NCBI GenBank assembly: GCA_023392075.1
Contig: JAEVZU010000231.1
Coordinates: forward strand, 1 to 14,860
DNA: 14,860 nucleotides
Source: Bacillota bacterium
GTDB lineage: Bacteria; Bacillota; Clostridia; Acetivibrionales; DSM-1351
Direction of reading: 5' to 3'
Shown here: piece after piece, positions 1-6,820 of the stretch
Numbering within the stretch: position 1 is the stretch's first letter
Layout of the letters: each line of letters starts with the position of its first letter
Notes under the pieces: model-generated
Seen by the model: only the letters and a program-made list of their open reading frames with translations
Told to the model about the DNA's origin: nothing
Database searches by the model: none
Position numbers and translations under genes: made by a program

Positions 1-551
1 GGCGGCCTATCGCACGAAAAGTCAGTGAAAAGCTGGGTATCCAATATTACGACAGGGACATTGTAGAACTGACTGCAAAGAATCTCAATCTTCCGGTTTC
101 AACAATCAGCGATGCTGAAGAAAGTGCGAAATCAGCGTTTTTCAATATGAATTACCCGCTGGGCATGGGTACGACGGGGATTCAGGATTCCATCTTTGCC
201 GCCCAGCGAAAGATAATAGTCAACCTTGCCGAGAAGGAATCCTGCATTATAGTGGGGCGGTGTGCAGACCATATTTTAAGGGACTGCAAAAACATCATAA
301 ACATATTCATTTATGCCCCGTACGAGGCAAGACTTATAAATTGTGTTGAAAGGCTGGATATGCGGCTTGACGAAGCCAAGAGAATGATCGCTTCGGTTGA
401 TAAAGCCAGAGAATCCTATCACAGACACTACTGCGGATATTCCATGTCAGACAAGGACTACAAGCACGTAATGCTGGATTCCAGCCTGTTGGGTGTAGAC
501 GGGACCTGTGATATACTTACCGATATAATTAAAAAAAGATTCAATCTTTAA
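1..551 (+). CDS. Cytidylate kinase-like family protein (5' truncated by window start)
   Basis: The frame is open from base 3 to the stop at 549-551, giving 182 visible residues. It begins at RPIARKVSEKLGIQYYDRD, which matches the point just after the glycine-rich nucleotide-binding loop of cytidylate-kinase-like proteins (Pfam Cytidylate_kin2 family, usually about 200 residues). The start codon and loop therefore probably lie some 15-20 codons upstream of the window. Other family hallmarks are IIVGRCADHILRD in the middle, a basic helix rich in Arg/Lys and the C-terminal DSSLLGVDG. The family resembles nucleoside-monophosphate kinases, but its true substrate is generally not established, so CMP phosphorylation is only a possibility. 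The protein is soluble with no membrane segment. A terminator follows 25 bases after the stop, separating it from the transporter operon. Confident of family, unsure of function. Confidence 0.85.
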   Translation, partial: RPIARKVSEKLGIQYYDRDIVELTAKNLNLPVSTISDAEESAKSAFFNMNYPLGMGTTGIQDSIFAAQRKIIVNLAEKESCIIVGRCADHILRDCKNIINIFIYAPYEARLINCVERLDMRLDEAKRMIASVDKARESYHRHYCGYSMSDKDYKHVMLDSSLLGVDGTCDILTDIIKKRFNL

Positions 552-576
552 TAACGGATTGTAAGCAGTAAAAGTG

Positions 577-623
577 AACGGCAATGGAGCTTTTCTTTGG
601 AAGAGCTCTGTTGCCGTTTTTTT
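577..623 (+). terminator. Rho-independent terminator after the kinase-like gene
   Basis: The arms AACGGCAATGGAGCT (577-591) and AGCTCTGTTGCCGTT pair over 15 positions, with two G-T wobbles in the middle. The loop is short and T-rich, and a run of seven T follows the 3' arm. This is a strong intrinsic terminator in the plus direction. It isolates the upstream gene from the ABC transporter operon. Confidence 0.9.
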
Positions 624-692
624 GTTATTGCCTTGTTCTGAAAAATATTTCATTACAGTTTTGTGGCCGCTATGCGGCTCATGGGGGTTAAT

Positions 693-1421
693 ATGGTAAT
701 GCTTGAAGTAAAAAATCTTTCAAAATGTTTCAATGATCTGGAAGTACTCCGGGATGTCAATATCTCCATAAAAAAGGGAGAGGTTGTAGTTGTTATCGGG
801 CCGTCAGGTTCAGGCAAAAGTACACTGCTGCGCTGTATCAATCTTTTGGAGCAGCCCACCGGCGGTGAGATTCTATATATGGGACAGAACATTATACAGC
901 TGGGAAAGAAGGTTACCGACTATAGAAAGCACGTTGGAATGGTTTTTCAGAGATTTAATCTATTTCCGTTGAAAACTTCCCTGGAAAATGTGATGTACGC
1001 TCCGGTCAAGCTGAACAAGCTCCAGCCTAAGGACGCAAAGGATCAGGCAATGGAGATGCTCTGCAAAGTCGGTCTGGAAAGCAAGGCAAATGTTTATCCC
1101 CTTGCCCTTTCGGGAGGACAGCAGCAGCGTGTGGCCATAGCCAGGGCCTTGGCTATGCAGCCTGATATTATGCTGTTTGATGAACCTACATCGGCACTGG
1201 ACCCCGAATTGGTGGGAGATGTGCTCGAGGTCATGAAGCAGCTGGCAAAAGAGGGAATGACCATGATGGTGGTTACACATGAAATGGGGTTTGCAAAAGA
1301 TGTAGCCGACCGCGTGATCTTTATGGACGGGGGATATGTTATTGAAGAGGACACACCTTCAGAAATCTTCACAAAACCTAAAAACGACAGAACCAGGGCC
1401 TTTCTGGCCCGGGTACTGTGA
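693..1421 (+). CDS. Polar amino acid ABC transporter, ATP-binding protein (GlnQ/HisP type)
   Basis: This is the ATPase that powers import of an amino-acid-like solute with the permease and receptor encoded just downstream. With the start at 693 it has 242 residues, the normal length for this family. All motifs are intact: Walker A GPSGSGKST at 36-44, Q-loop Gln86 in GMVFQRFNLFP, signature LSGGQ at 139-143, Walker B IMLFDE at 159-164, D-loop SALD and H-loop His196. The frame is open upstream to a GTG at 663. The ATG at 693 is preferred because GGGGG (683-687) sits 5 bases before it and the family normally begins MIEVxNLSK. The ATG at 699 is a close alternative. No clear promoter was found between the terminator at 623 and this start. 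The small inverted repeat GCCGC-TAT-GCGGC (666-678) lies just upstream. Confidence 0.93.
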   Translation: MVMLEVKNLSKCFNDLEVLRDVNISIKKGEVVVVIGPSGSGKSTLLRCINLLEQPTGGEILYMGQNIIQLGKKVTDYRKHVGMVFQRFNLFPLKTSLENVMYAPVKLNKLQPKDAKDQAMEMLCKVGLESKANVYPLALSGGQQQRVAIARALAMQPDIMLFDEPTSALDPELVGDVLEVMKQLAKEGMTMMVVTHEMGFAKDVADRVIFMDGGYVIEEDTPSEIFTKPKNDRTRAFLARVL

Positions 1422-1437
1422 CAGGAGGTGAATTTCA

Positions 1438-2133
1438 ATGGAAATACATTTCATGAAAGCTCTGAACACCCTGGGACCTGATCTTCTGAGGGGTATAGGA
1501 ATAGTAATATATATCACCCTTGCCGGTTTTATATGCGCGCTGGCCGTAGCTTTGCTGATTGCCATAGGAAGGCTTTCAAAACGTAAGGTTCTGGAACGGA
1601 TATTAGGCATATTCATAGAGTTGGTCCGCGGTACGCCGCTTCTTGTTCAGTTTTTTTATATTTATTATGTTGTGCCCATGCTGATTAACGGCATTACCGG
1701 ATTGCTGGGGTATGACACCAACCTTCAGCTTCAGGCTGCAACCTGTGGTATTATCGGTTTTGCAATAAATTATGGTTGTTATATGTCCGAGGTCATCAGA
1801 TCTGCAATAATGGCTATAGACCCCGGACAACGGGAAGCCGGCCTGGCACTCGGTTTTAGTGAAAATCAGGTGCTTTTCCACTTTATCATACCGCCGGCGC
1901 TCCGGAATTCCATTCCGGTGTTCGGAAACTACCTGGTCATGCTGATCAAGGACACCTCACTGCTGGCTATGATTTCAGTGCAGGAACTGCTTTTGAGGAC
2001 AAAAACCTTTGCATCGCAGACATTTCTGACCGTTGAAGCCTATACCATCCTTGCCCTTGTATACCTGGTAATCAGTATTCCGCTTTCACAGCTGAGCAGG
2101 ATAGTTGAACGAAGACTTAAACAGATACGCTGA
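1438..2133 (+). CDS. Polar amino acid ABC transporter, permease protein
   Basis: This integral membrane subunit of the importer has 231 residues, typical of the His/Glu/Gln/Arg permease family. Hydrophobic segments lie near 18-44, 65-90, 100-120, 160-180 and 198-216. The family motif ELVRGTPLLVQ is at 61-71. The cytoplasmic coupling (EAA) loop QREAGLALGFS begins at 131 and is followed by PPALRNSIP, where the ATPase docks. An ideal Shine-Dalgarno AGGAGGTG (1424-1431) precedes the ATG, 16 bases after the ATPase stop, so the two genes are clearly co-transcribed. Only one permease gene is present, so the channel is presumably a homodimer, as in GlnP-type systems. The substrate cannot be read from this subunit. 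Confidence 0.93.
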   Translation: MEIHFMKALNTLGPDLLRGIGIVIYITLAGFICALAVALLIAIGRLSKRKVLERILGIFIELVRGTPLLVQFFYIYYVVPMLINGITGLLGYDTNLQLQAATCGIIGFAINYGCYMSEVIRSAIMAIDPGQREAGLALGFSENQVLFHFIIPPALRNSIPVFGNYLVMLIKDTSLLAMISVQELLLRTKTFASQTFLTVEAYTILALVYLVISIPLSQLSRIVERRLKQIR

Positions 2134-2202
2134 CATACCCCAATTTTTAATATAGCAAAATAAACAATAAACAATCATATCAAAAAGAAAGAAGGGAATT
2201 TT

Positions 2203-3132
2203 ATGAAAAAAGTAAAACTTGAACGATTAATTGCTGCAAGTCTGTCATTGTTAATGATATTTACACTTTTAACAGGCTGCGGCAGCACTCCGGGCAGTGG
2301 GGCAGACACAACAAAAGCAGTTTCGACGGCTTCGGCAGCAGCAGTAAGTTCTCCAGCTTCTTCGGGTGAGTCCGAAGTGCTTAAGAAAATCAAGGAAAAA
2401 GGTTATATACTCATCGGTTCCTCCAACGATGCTCCTTTTTCCTATAAGGATGTAAACACCGGTAAGCTTGAGGGTATTGATATAGAAATTCTTCGTGAAA
2501 TATGCAGCCGTCTGGGTATTCCGGATATTCAAATGAAGGTTATTGATTTTTCAAACCTGCTGGTTGAGCTGAACAATAACAGCATAGATATGGTTGTGGA
2601 TGCCATGTATGTCAAGGAGGAACGTTTGCAGATAGCTGCATTTACCGATAAATGGTATCAGGAGGGTGAGGCCGTGGTTATTCCTGCCGATTCAAAAATT
2701 GCCGGCAAGGAAGACCTGAAGGGGAAAACCATTGGCGCTCAGCCGGGTACAACTTTCTACGAAACAGCCAAGAAATGGCTTGATGAAGGCAAGATCGGCA
2801 AGCTGGAGGCCTATGACAATCAGGCAACCCTGATGACAGCTGTAAATATGGGTAAGGTGGACGGTGTTGTAACAGACGGTATAGTAGCAGGGTATACTCT
2901 TTCGGCCGACAGTTCTCTGAAGCTGAAACTTCTGTCGCCTTACGAAGCCGAAGCAAGCGGACAGATAGGTGCTGCGGTACGTTTCAAGGACAAGGACTTC
3001 CTGGCCGAGGTAAACAAGGCTCTAAATGGAATGAAGGAAGATGGAACACTTATGAAAATATTGGAGAAATACGGTCTGACCAAAGATTATTTTGTTGGTG
3101 TTGAAGATGGATTGACAAAAAACGTTAAGTAA
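2203..3132 (+). CDS. Family 3 extracellular solute-binding lipoprotein
   Basis: This is the receptor of the importer, anchored outside the membrane by a lipid on Cys26. A basic N-terminus (MKKVKLER), a hydrophobic core and the lipobox LTGC (23-26) form a signal peptide for lipoprotein export. Residues 27-58 are a Ser/Ala/Thr-rich linker. The two-lobed SBP_bac_3 domain runs from about 60 to 300, with the opening strand ILIGSSNDAPFSY and the GIDIEI motif at 91-96. Arg141 in EERLQIAAFT is at the position that binds the ligand carboxylate in this family. Asp225 in DGVVTDG is at the position that usually contacts the amino group. These residues point to an amino acid or a close analogue. It follows the permease by 69 bases with AGAAGGGA as ribosome site and no terminator between, so it is part of the same operon. 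Confidence 0.93.
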   Translation: MKKVKLERLIAASLSLLMIFTLLTGCGSTPGSGADTTKAVSTASAAAVSSPASSGESEVLKKIKEKGYILIGSSNDAPFSYKDVNTGKLEGIDIEILREICSRLGIPDIQMKVIDFSNLLVELNNNSIDMVVDAMYVKEERLQIAAFTDKWYQEGEAVVIPADSKIAGKEDLKGKTIGAQPGTTFYETAKKWLDEGKIGKLEAYDNQATLMTAVNMGKVDGVVTDGIVAGYTLSADSSLKLKLLSPYEAEASGQIGAAVRFKDKDFLAEVNKALNGMKEDGTLMKILEKYGLTKDYFVGVEDGLTKNVK

Positions 3133-3153
3133 TTACTATTTGGGGGGATATAT

Positions 3154-4287
3154 ATGCTGGAGTTTCAGTATAATCTGCCGGTCAATCTTGTTTTCGGCCG
3201 GGGAAAATCGGATACAATCGGGAAAATAGCAGCTGATCTTGGAAAACGTGTTTTAATTGTCACCGGGGGCAGCAGTACAAAACGCTCGGGCTTATTGTCC
3301 AAAACCGTTTCAAAATTGGTTGAAAGCGGTGTTGCATTTGTAATCTATGACAGGGTTACACCAAATCCTGTAACTACAACCGTATATGAGGGAGCAGAAA
3401 TTGCAGCGGCCGAAAAATGTGATGCCGTAATAGCTCTTGGAGGCGGAAGCAGCCTGGATGCAGGAAAGGCAATTGCTTTTCAGGCCGTGAACGGCGGTGA
3501 TATCAGTGACTATATTTTCGGAAGGAAATCCAGCGACAAAGCCCTTCCCGTACTTGCTGTACCGACAACCTGCGGAACAGGAAGTGAAGGAAACGGATTC
3601 GCCGTCATAACCAATCCCGATACTCTGGATAAAAAGTCACTGCGCTGCAAGGCAATAGTACCGGTCTGCTCTATAATCGATCCGTTGCTGATGACTACCA
3701 TGCCAAAATCAACACTGGCTGCGGTGGGATTTGATGCATTATGTCACAATATTGACGCCTATATATCCTCAATATCCCAGCCATTAACAGAAATAAAGGC
3801 ATTGGAAGGCGTCCGGCTGGCTGCCGGGAGCCTCCGGAAGGTGTATGCGGATCCTTCGGATCTGGACAGCTGGGACCGACTTTGTCTTGCAAGCACTCTT
3901 GGAGGCATGGTTATCAATACTGCCGGAGTGACGGTGCTGCATGGAATGGAACATCCTGTCAGCGGTCTGAAGGATATTGTGCACGGAATAGGGCTTGCTG
4001 CGCTGGCACCTGCCGTATATGCAGAATCCATCTGCGGGCTGCCGGAGAAATTTTCCATATTGTCAAAAATTTTAGGCGGCAAAGATGAAAACGACTTTGT
4101 GCCAGCAATCCGGGAATTGATTGATGAGCTGAATTTGACTGCTACCCTGGGGGAGCAGGGAATTAAAGCTTCAGATGTGGACTGGCTGGCCGAAAACTGC
4201 CTGAAGGTATCTGCTCCCAGTATTGCCAACCATCCTGTCATATTTGGTCTTGAGGATATAAAAAGGATATATTTGAAAGCTTTATAA
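3154..4287 (+). CDS. Iron-containing alcohol dehydrogenase (probable semialdehyde reductase)
   Basis: This is a 377-residue member of the Fe-ADH family, whose members interconvert aldehydes and alcohols with NAD(P)H. The N-terminal dinucleotide domain has GGGSSLDAGK at 96-105 and PTTCGTGSE near 137-145. The four metal ligands are all in place: Asp194 and His198 in GFDALCH, then His263 and His277 in HGMEHPVSGLKDIVHG. The cofactor loop after beta-2 reads TGGSSTKRSG (37-46). It has glycine and serines where NAD-preferring FucO has Asp39 and resembles the NADPH loop of YqhD, so NADP(H) preference is inferred. GGGGGG (3142-3147) precedes the ATG by 6 bases, and the gene starts 21 bases after the receptor gene. 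Next to a GabT-like aminotransferase, it likely reduces the semialdehyde formed by transamination, as 4-hydroxybutyrate dehydrogenase or sulfoacetaldehyde reductase do. The exact substrate is unproven. Confidence 0.88.
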   Translation: MLEFQYNLPVNLVFGRGKSDTIGKIAADLGKRVLIVTGGSSTKRSGLLSKTVSKLVESGVAFVIYDRVTPNPVTTTVYEGAEIAAAEKCDAVIALGGGSSLDAGKAIAFQAVNGGDISDYIFGRKSSDKALPVLAVPTTCGTGSEGNGFAVITNPDTLDKKSLRCKAIVPVCSIIDPLLMTTMPKSTLAAVGFDALCHNIDAYISSISQPLTEIKALEGVRLAAGSLRKVYADPSDLDSWDRLCLASTLGGMVINTAGVTVLHGMEHPVSGLKDIVHGIGLAALAPAVYAESICGLPEKFSILSKILGGKDENDFVPAIRELIDELNLTATLGEQGIKASDVDWLAENCLKVSAPSIANHPVIFGLEDIKRIYLKAL

Positions 4288-4333
4288 ATATAATTTACAT
4301 TATTTAGATAAAACATGTTAAGGGGGACGGATT

Positions 4334-5683
4334 ATGCTTAAAGATGCTTTACCAAAAATAAACACACCTTTGCCCGGGCCGAAAGCCAGGGCCATAATAG
4401 AAAGAAGGGCCGAAGCCATGCCCGGCGCAATCAAATGTTCCTATCCCTGTGTGATCAGCAGGGGAGAGGGTGCGATGCTTGAAGATGTTGACGGAAATGT
4501 TTTTCTTGACTGGGTGGGAGGAGTCGGGGTATTGAATATCGGATACAGTCATCCCGAAGTGATTGCCGCCGTAAAAGACCAGTCGGAAAAGTTTTTTCAC
4601 GCAATGATGAATATAGTCACCCATGAGGGCTATATAAAACTTGCTGAAAAAATGAATCAAATTGTTCCTGTAAAAAATAAAATACGTAAGACAATGTTCG
4701 CCAATTCCGGAGCAGAAGCAATAGAAAATGCAGTCAAAATTGCAAAATCATTTACAGGGAGACCCAATATCATAGTTTTTTCAGGTGCTTTCCACGGCAG
4801 AACCCTGCTTGCGTCCACAATGACTGCAAAAAAGGCCTATGCATACGGTATCGGTCCGCTGCCGGACGGCGTATACCGTGCGGAATTTCCCTATTTGTAC
4901 CGCGGCCCCAGGGAGTATACCGAAGCAGAAGCTATGGAATATTATATTGAAAAGCTTAAGAAGGTATTCGATGAGGCATCTCCGGCGGAATATACAGCTG
5001 CAGTCGTAGTAGAGCCTGTACAGGGAGAGGGGGGCTTCATTCCCGCTCCAATGGAATGGGTAAAGGCTGTCCGGAAGATCTGTGACGATAACGGTATATT
5101 GCTGATTGCCGACGAGGTTCAGACAGGCTTTGCACGGTCGGGAAAAATGTTCGTTTCAAACTACTGGGAGGAGGCAGGCTGTGCACCTGATATTATAGCA
5201 GCTGCAAAGTCCATCGCAGGAGGGATTCCGTTAAGTGCCGTGACAGCCGGAGCCCACATAATTGACGGTGTAAAAAGCGGTATAATAGGGGGGACTTTCG
5301 GCGGTAATGCGCTGGCTTGTGCTTCAGCATTGAAAGTAATAGAAATTATGGAACGCGAGAACTTATGCGCACGCTCTCTGGAAATTGCAAAAAAATGCAG
5401 GGAGGAATTCGGCAAATGGATGGAGAAATACCAGGAAGTGGGAGATGTGCGCGGTATTGGCTGCATGATGGGTATTGAGTTTGTCACCGATAAAAAAAGC
5501 AAAACTCCCAATCCGGGGTTGGTATCTCAAATTGTTTCCCGTGCAGCTCAAAACGGTTTGATAATAGAAAGTGCTGGTGCATATTCCAATGTTATCAGGT
5601 TCCTGTGTCCTTTGGTTGTTACCGACGGGCAGCTTGACTGCGGCCTGAAGATACTGGAATCTGCAATTGCGGCATGCAGATAA
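4334..5683 (+). CDS. Class III PLP aminotransferase, GabT-like (omega-amino acid transaminase)
   Basis: This 449-residue class III aminotransferase moves an amino group from an omega-amino compound to a keto acid, producing a semialdehyde. The cofactor site is complete: NSGAEA (124-129) and HGRT (154-157) for phosphate and ring, EPVQGEGG (227-234), Asp260 of DEVQTGFAR for the pyridine nitrogen, Lys292 in AAAKSIAGG as the Schiff-base lysine, and TFGGN (321-325). Full-length similarity by eye is to 4-aminobutyrate transaminases. Taurine:2-oxoglutarate transaminases and other GabT relatives look alike, so the symbol is withheld. Ribosome site AGGGGGA (4321-4327) lies 6 bases before the ATG. It is the last gene of the operon, 46 bases after the dehydrogenase, and a stable hairpin follows at 5798. 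The transporter-reductase-transaminase order suggests one catabolic or nitrogen-scavenging pathway. Confidence 0.9.
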   Translation: MLKDALPKINTPLPGPKARAIIERRAEAMPGAIKCSYPCVISRGEGAMLEDVDGNVFLDWVGGVGVLNIGYSHPEVIAAVKDQSEKFFHAMMNIVTHEGYIKLAEKMNQIVPVKNKIRKTMFANSGAEAIENAVKIAKSFTGRPNIIVFSGAFHGRTLLASTMTAKKAYAYGIGPLPDGVYRAEFPYLYRGPREYTEAEAMEYYIEKLKKVFDEASPAEYTAAVVVEPVQGEGGFIPAPMEWVKAVRKICDDNGILLIADEVQTGFARSGKMFVSNYWEEAGCAPDIIAAAKSIAGGIPLSAVTAGAHIIDGVKSGIIGGTFGGNALACASALKVIEIMERENLCARSLEIAKKCREEFGKWMEKYQEVGDVRGIGCMMGIEFVTDKKSKTPNPGLVSQIVSRAAQNGLIIESAGAYSNVIRFLCPLVVTDGQLDCGLKILESAIAACR

Positions 5684-5753
5684 ATTTCACACCAATTATG
5701 TCCAGTTAAGGGATTGTAGCAAAACTAACACAATTGAAATATATATGGAAAAT

Positions 5754-5851
5754 TATAATAGTGCTCCCATACTAACTTCAATAAATGGATTGCTCACAAA
5801 GTAAATGGCTGAAATTTGCAAGGTTCACCACAATTTCAGCCATTTACTTTT
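5754..5851. repeat. Structured repeat, copy A (partial)
   Basis: From TATAATAG (5754) through CACAAAG (ending 5801), about four fifths of positions match the segment starting at 12792. The shared core is CCATACTAACTTCAAT followed by AATGG. It continues into a hairpin with loop GGTTCAC (5822-5828), also found at 12858-12864, and ends in CTTTTA in both copies. The two stems differ in sequence but each is self-complementary. Copy A lacks the outer right arm seen in copy B, so it is probably truncated at the araC side. I do not recognise the family. It lies between the convergent ends of the aminotransferase and araC genes, where a repeat would be tolerated. Confidence 0.7.
5798..5850. terminator. 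19-bp perfect hairpin between convergent genes, likely bidirectional terminator
   Basis: AAAGTAAATGGCTGAAATT (5798-5816) and its exact complement at 5832-5850 enclose a 15-base loop. It lies 115 bases after the aminotransferase stop and 15 bases beyond the araC stop on the other strand, so it can end both transcripts. The T-run after the plus-strand arm is short (CTTTTAATTT), and it is poorer still on the minus strand. Termination is therefore inferred mainly from stem strength and position. The hairpin is also the inner part of repeat copy A. Confidence 0.65.
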
Positions 5852-5864
5852 AATTTACGAACTT

Positions 5865-6665
5865 TTACTCTGCTCTGGAATACCTGGACGGAGGCATACC
5901 ATACTTCTTTTTAAACATTTTTGAAAAGTTATAGATGTCGTCATATCCTGTACTCCTGGCAGCCTCGCTCACCGAATAGCCGTACTTTGCAAGCAGTACC
6001 GCCGCTTTTTCAAGTCTGTAGTTGACCAGAAAATTCTGCGGTGTATCACCAAGGTTCCTGAAAAACACCCTGCAAAGGTAGCGCCTGTCAATACCAAGCA
6101 TGTTTGCAATACTCTCAACAGATATCCGGTTTGCGTAATTTGCCATTATATAGTCCTTTGCTCTCTCCGAATAAAGACTTCCGCTGCTTCCCTTCAAATC
6201 AGGACGGTATTCGGCCTGAAGATTTGAAAACAATTCAAAAATTTTACCGCATAAAAATATTTCAGCAGAATAATGAAGATTGATGGTTTCCTTCATGCTT
6301 AAAAATATATTGCGCAGGGACGGTGCGCATAATGTGCAATTATCCTTTGAAAAGCCGCTGTCCTCAAGCAGGCCTGGAACCAAACATCCGTTAAAGCCAA
6401 TCCAGATATATTCCCAGGGATCGTTAGCGTCGGCTTTATAAAAGGTAATCTCATAGGGGCGTATCAAAAACATACTTCCCTTGGATAAGGTATAGGTTTT
6501 GCCGTTTCTCTGGAAGATACCATGCCCCGACACAATATAGTGGATAAGGTAACAATCCCGTGATGCAGGTCCGAAGGGATGGCCGCTTTCGCAGTTTTCC
6601 CAGCCGCATAACAGGGGATTTATTTCTGTAAAGCCTTTATTTAAAAGTGAAACATTGTGCATCAT
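5865..6665 (-). CDS. AraC-family transcriptional regulator (probable regulator of melA)
   Basis: With the start at 6665 this is a 266-residue DNA-binding regulator. Residues about 20-90 form the cupin-like sugar-sensing domain seen in AraC/MelR/MsmR types (SGHGIFQRNGKTYTLSKG, then FLIRPYEITFYKA). The C-terminal 100 residues carry the two helix-turn-helix units: ISVESIANMLGIDRRYLCRVF from 181, and VSEAARSTGYDDIYNFSKMF from 232, followed by the family ending KKYGMPPSRYR-like. An upstream TTG at 6692 would add nine residues. ATG 6665 is chosen because GGAGG (6673-6677 on the complement) sits 7 bases before it; an ATG directly follows at 6662. It is divergent from the galactosidase gene with 155 bases between starts, the usual arrangement for a local activator that responds to the enzyme's substrate or product. 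Confidence 0.92.
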   Translation of the reverse strand: MMHNVSLLNKGFTEINPLLCGWENCESGHPFGPASRDCYLIHYIVSGHGIFQRNGKTYTLSKGSMFLIRPYEITFYKADANDPWEYIWIGFNGCLVPGLLEDSGFSKDNCTLCAPSLRNIFLSMKETINLHYSAEIFLCGKIFELFSNLQAEYRPDLKGSSGSLYSERAKDYIMANYANRISVESIANMLGIDRRYLCRVFFRNLGDTPQNFLVNYRLEKAAVLLAKYGYSVSEAARSTGYDDIYNFSKMFKKKYGMPPSRYSRAE

Positions 6666-6709
6666 AAAATATCCTCCGGCGCAAATCAACAATTTTGCAT
6701 TTCCTTGAG

Positions 6710-6740
6710 GTTACATTATAACAAATTATAGTTACATTAT
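6710..6740. promoter_or_regulatory. Tandem 10-bp direct repeats, candidate AraC-type operator
   Basis: GTTACATTAT occurs at 6710-6719 and again at 6731-6740. The 21-bp period puts both copies on the same face of the helix, which is the normal pattern for AraC-family binding half-sites. The downstream copy ends where the -35 region of the galactosidase promoter should be. A plausible -10 is TATGCT at 6762-6767, and the -35 sequence there is poor, as expected for an activator-dependent promoter. The repeats also overlap the araC promoter, so autoregulation is likely. Binding is inferred. Confidence 0.65.
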
Positions 6741-6744
6741 TCAA
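6715..6744 (-). promoter_or_regulatory. Sigma-A-like promoter for the araC gene
   Basis: On the minus strand TTGAAT (6744-6739) and TATAAT (6720-6715) are separated by 18 bases, a good sigma-A-type match. The expected start of transcription lies near 6708, about 43 bases before the ATG at 6665. Both elements fall inside or beside the GTTACATTAT direct repeats, so a protein bound there would compete with RNA polymerase. Confidence 0.6.
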
Positions 6745-6820
6745 TTTAACTTTTATATTTATATGCTATTCTATACATATAAAAATCTTGATTTGCGAGT
6801 ATATATTGGAGGTTGACGAT

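Noticed and set aside
663..692. Upstream GTG start at 663 for the ABC ATPase
   Set aside because: It would add ten residues not typical of the family and cross a small hairpin; the GGGGG ribosome site is placed for ATG 693.
3759..4316. 185-codon open frame on the minus strand opposite the dehydrogenase gene
   Set aside because: It is antisense to a well-supported gene, has low-complexity Ser/Thr-rich composition and no ribosome site or family resemblance.
5822..5828. tRNA T-arm, because GGTTCAC resembles GGTTCGA
   Set aside because: No cloverleaf, acceptor stem or anticodon arm can be built around it in either repeat copy.
6666..6692. TTG start at 6692 for the AraC gene
   Set aside because: The GGAGG at 6673-6677 would then lie inside the coding region; it is ideally placed for ATG 6665.
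6788..6820. Earlier start at 6788 for the galactosidase
   Set aside because: It extends beyond the Rossmann start typical of GH4 and the GGAGG at 6808-6812 fits ATG 6821.
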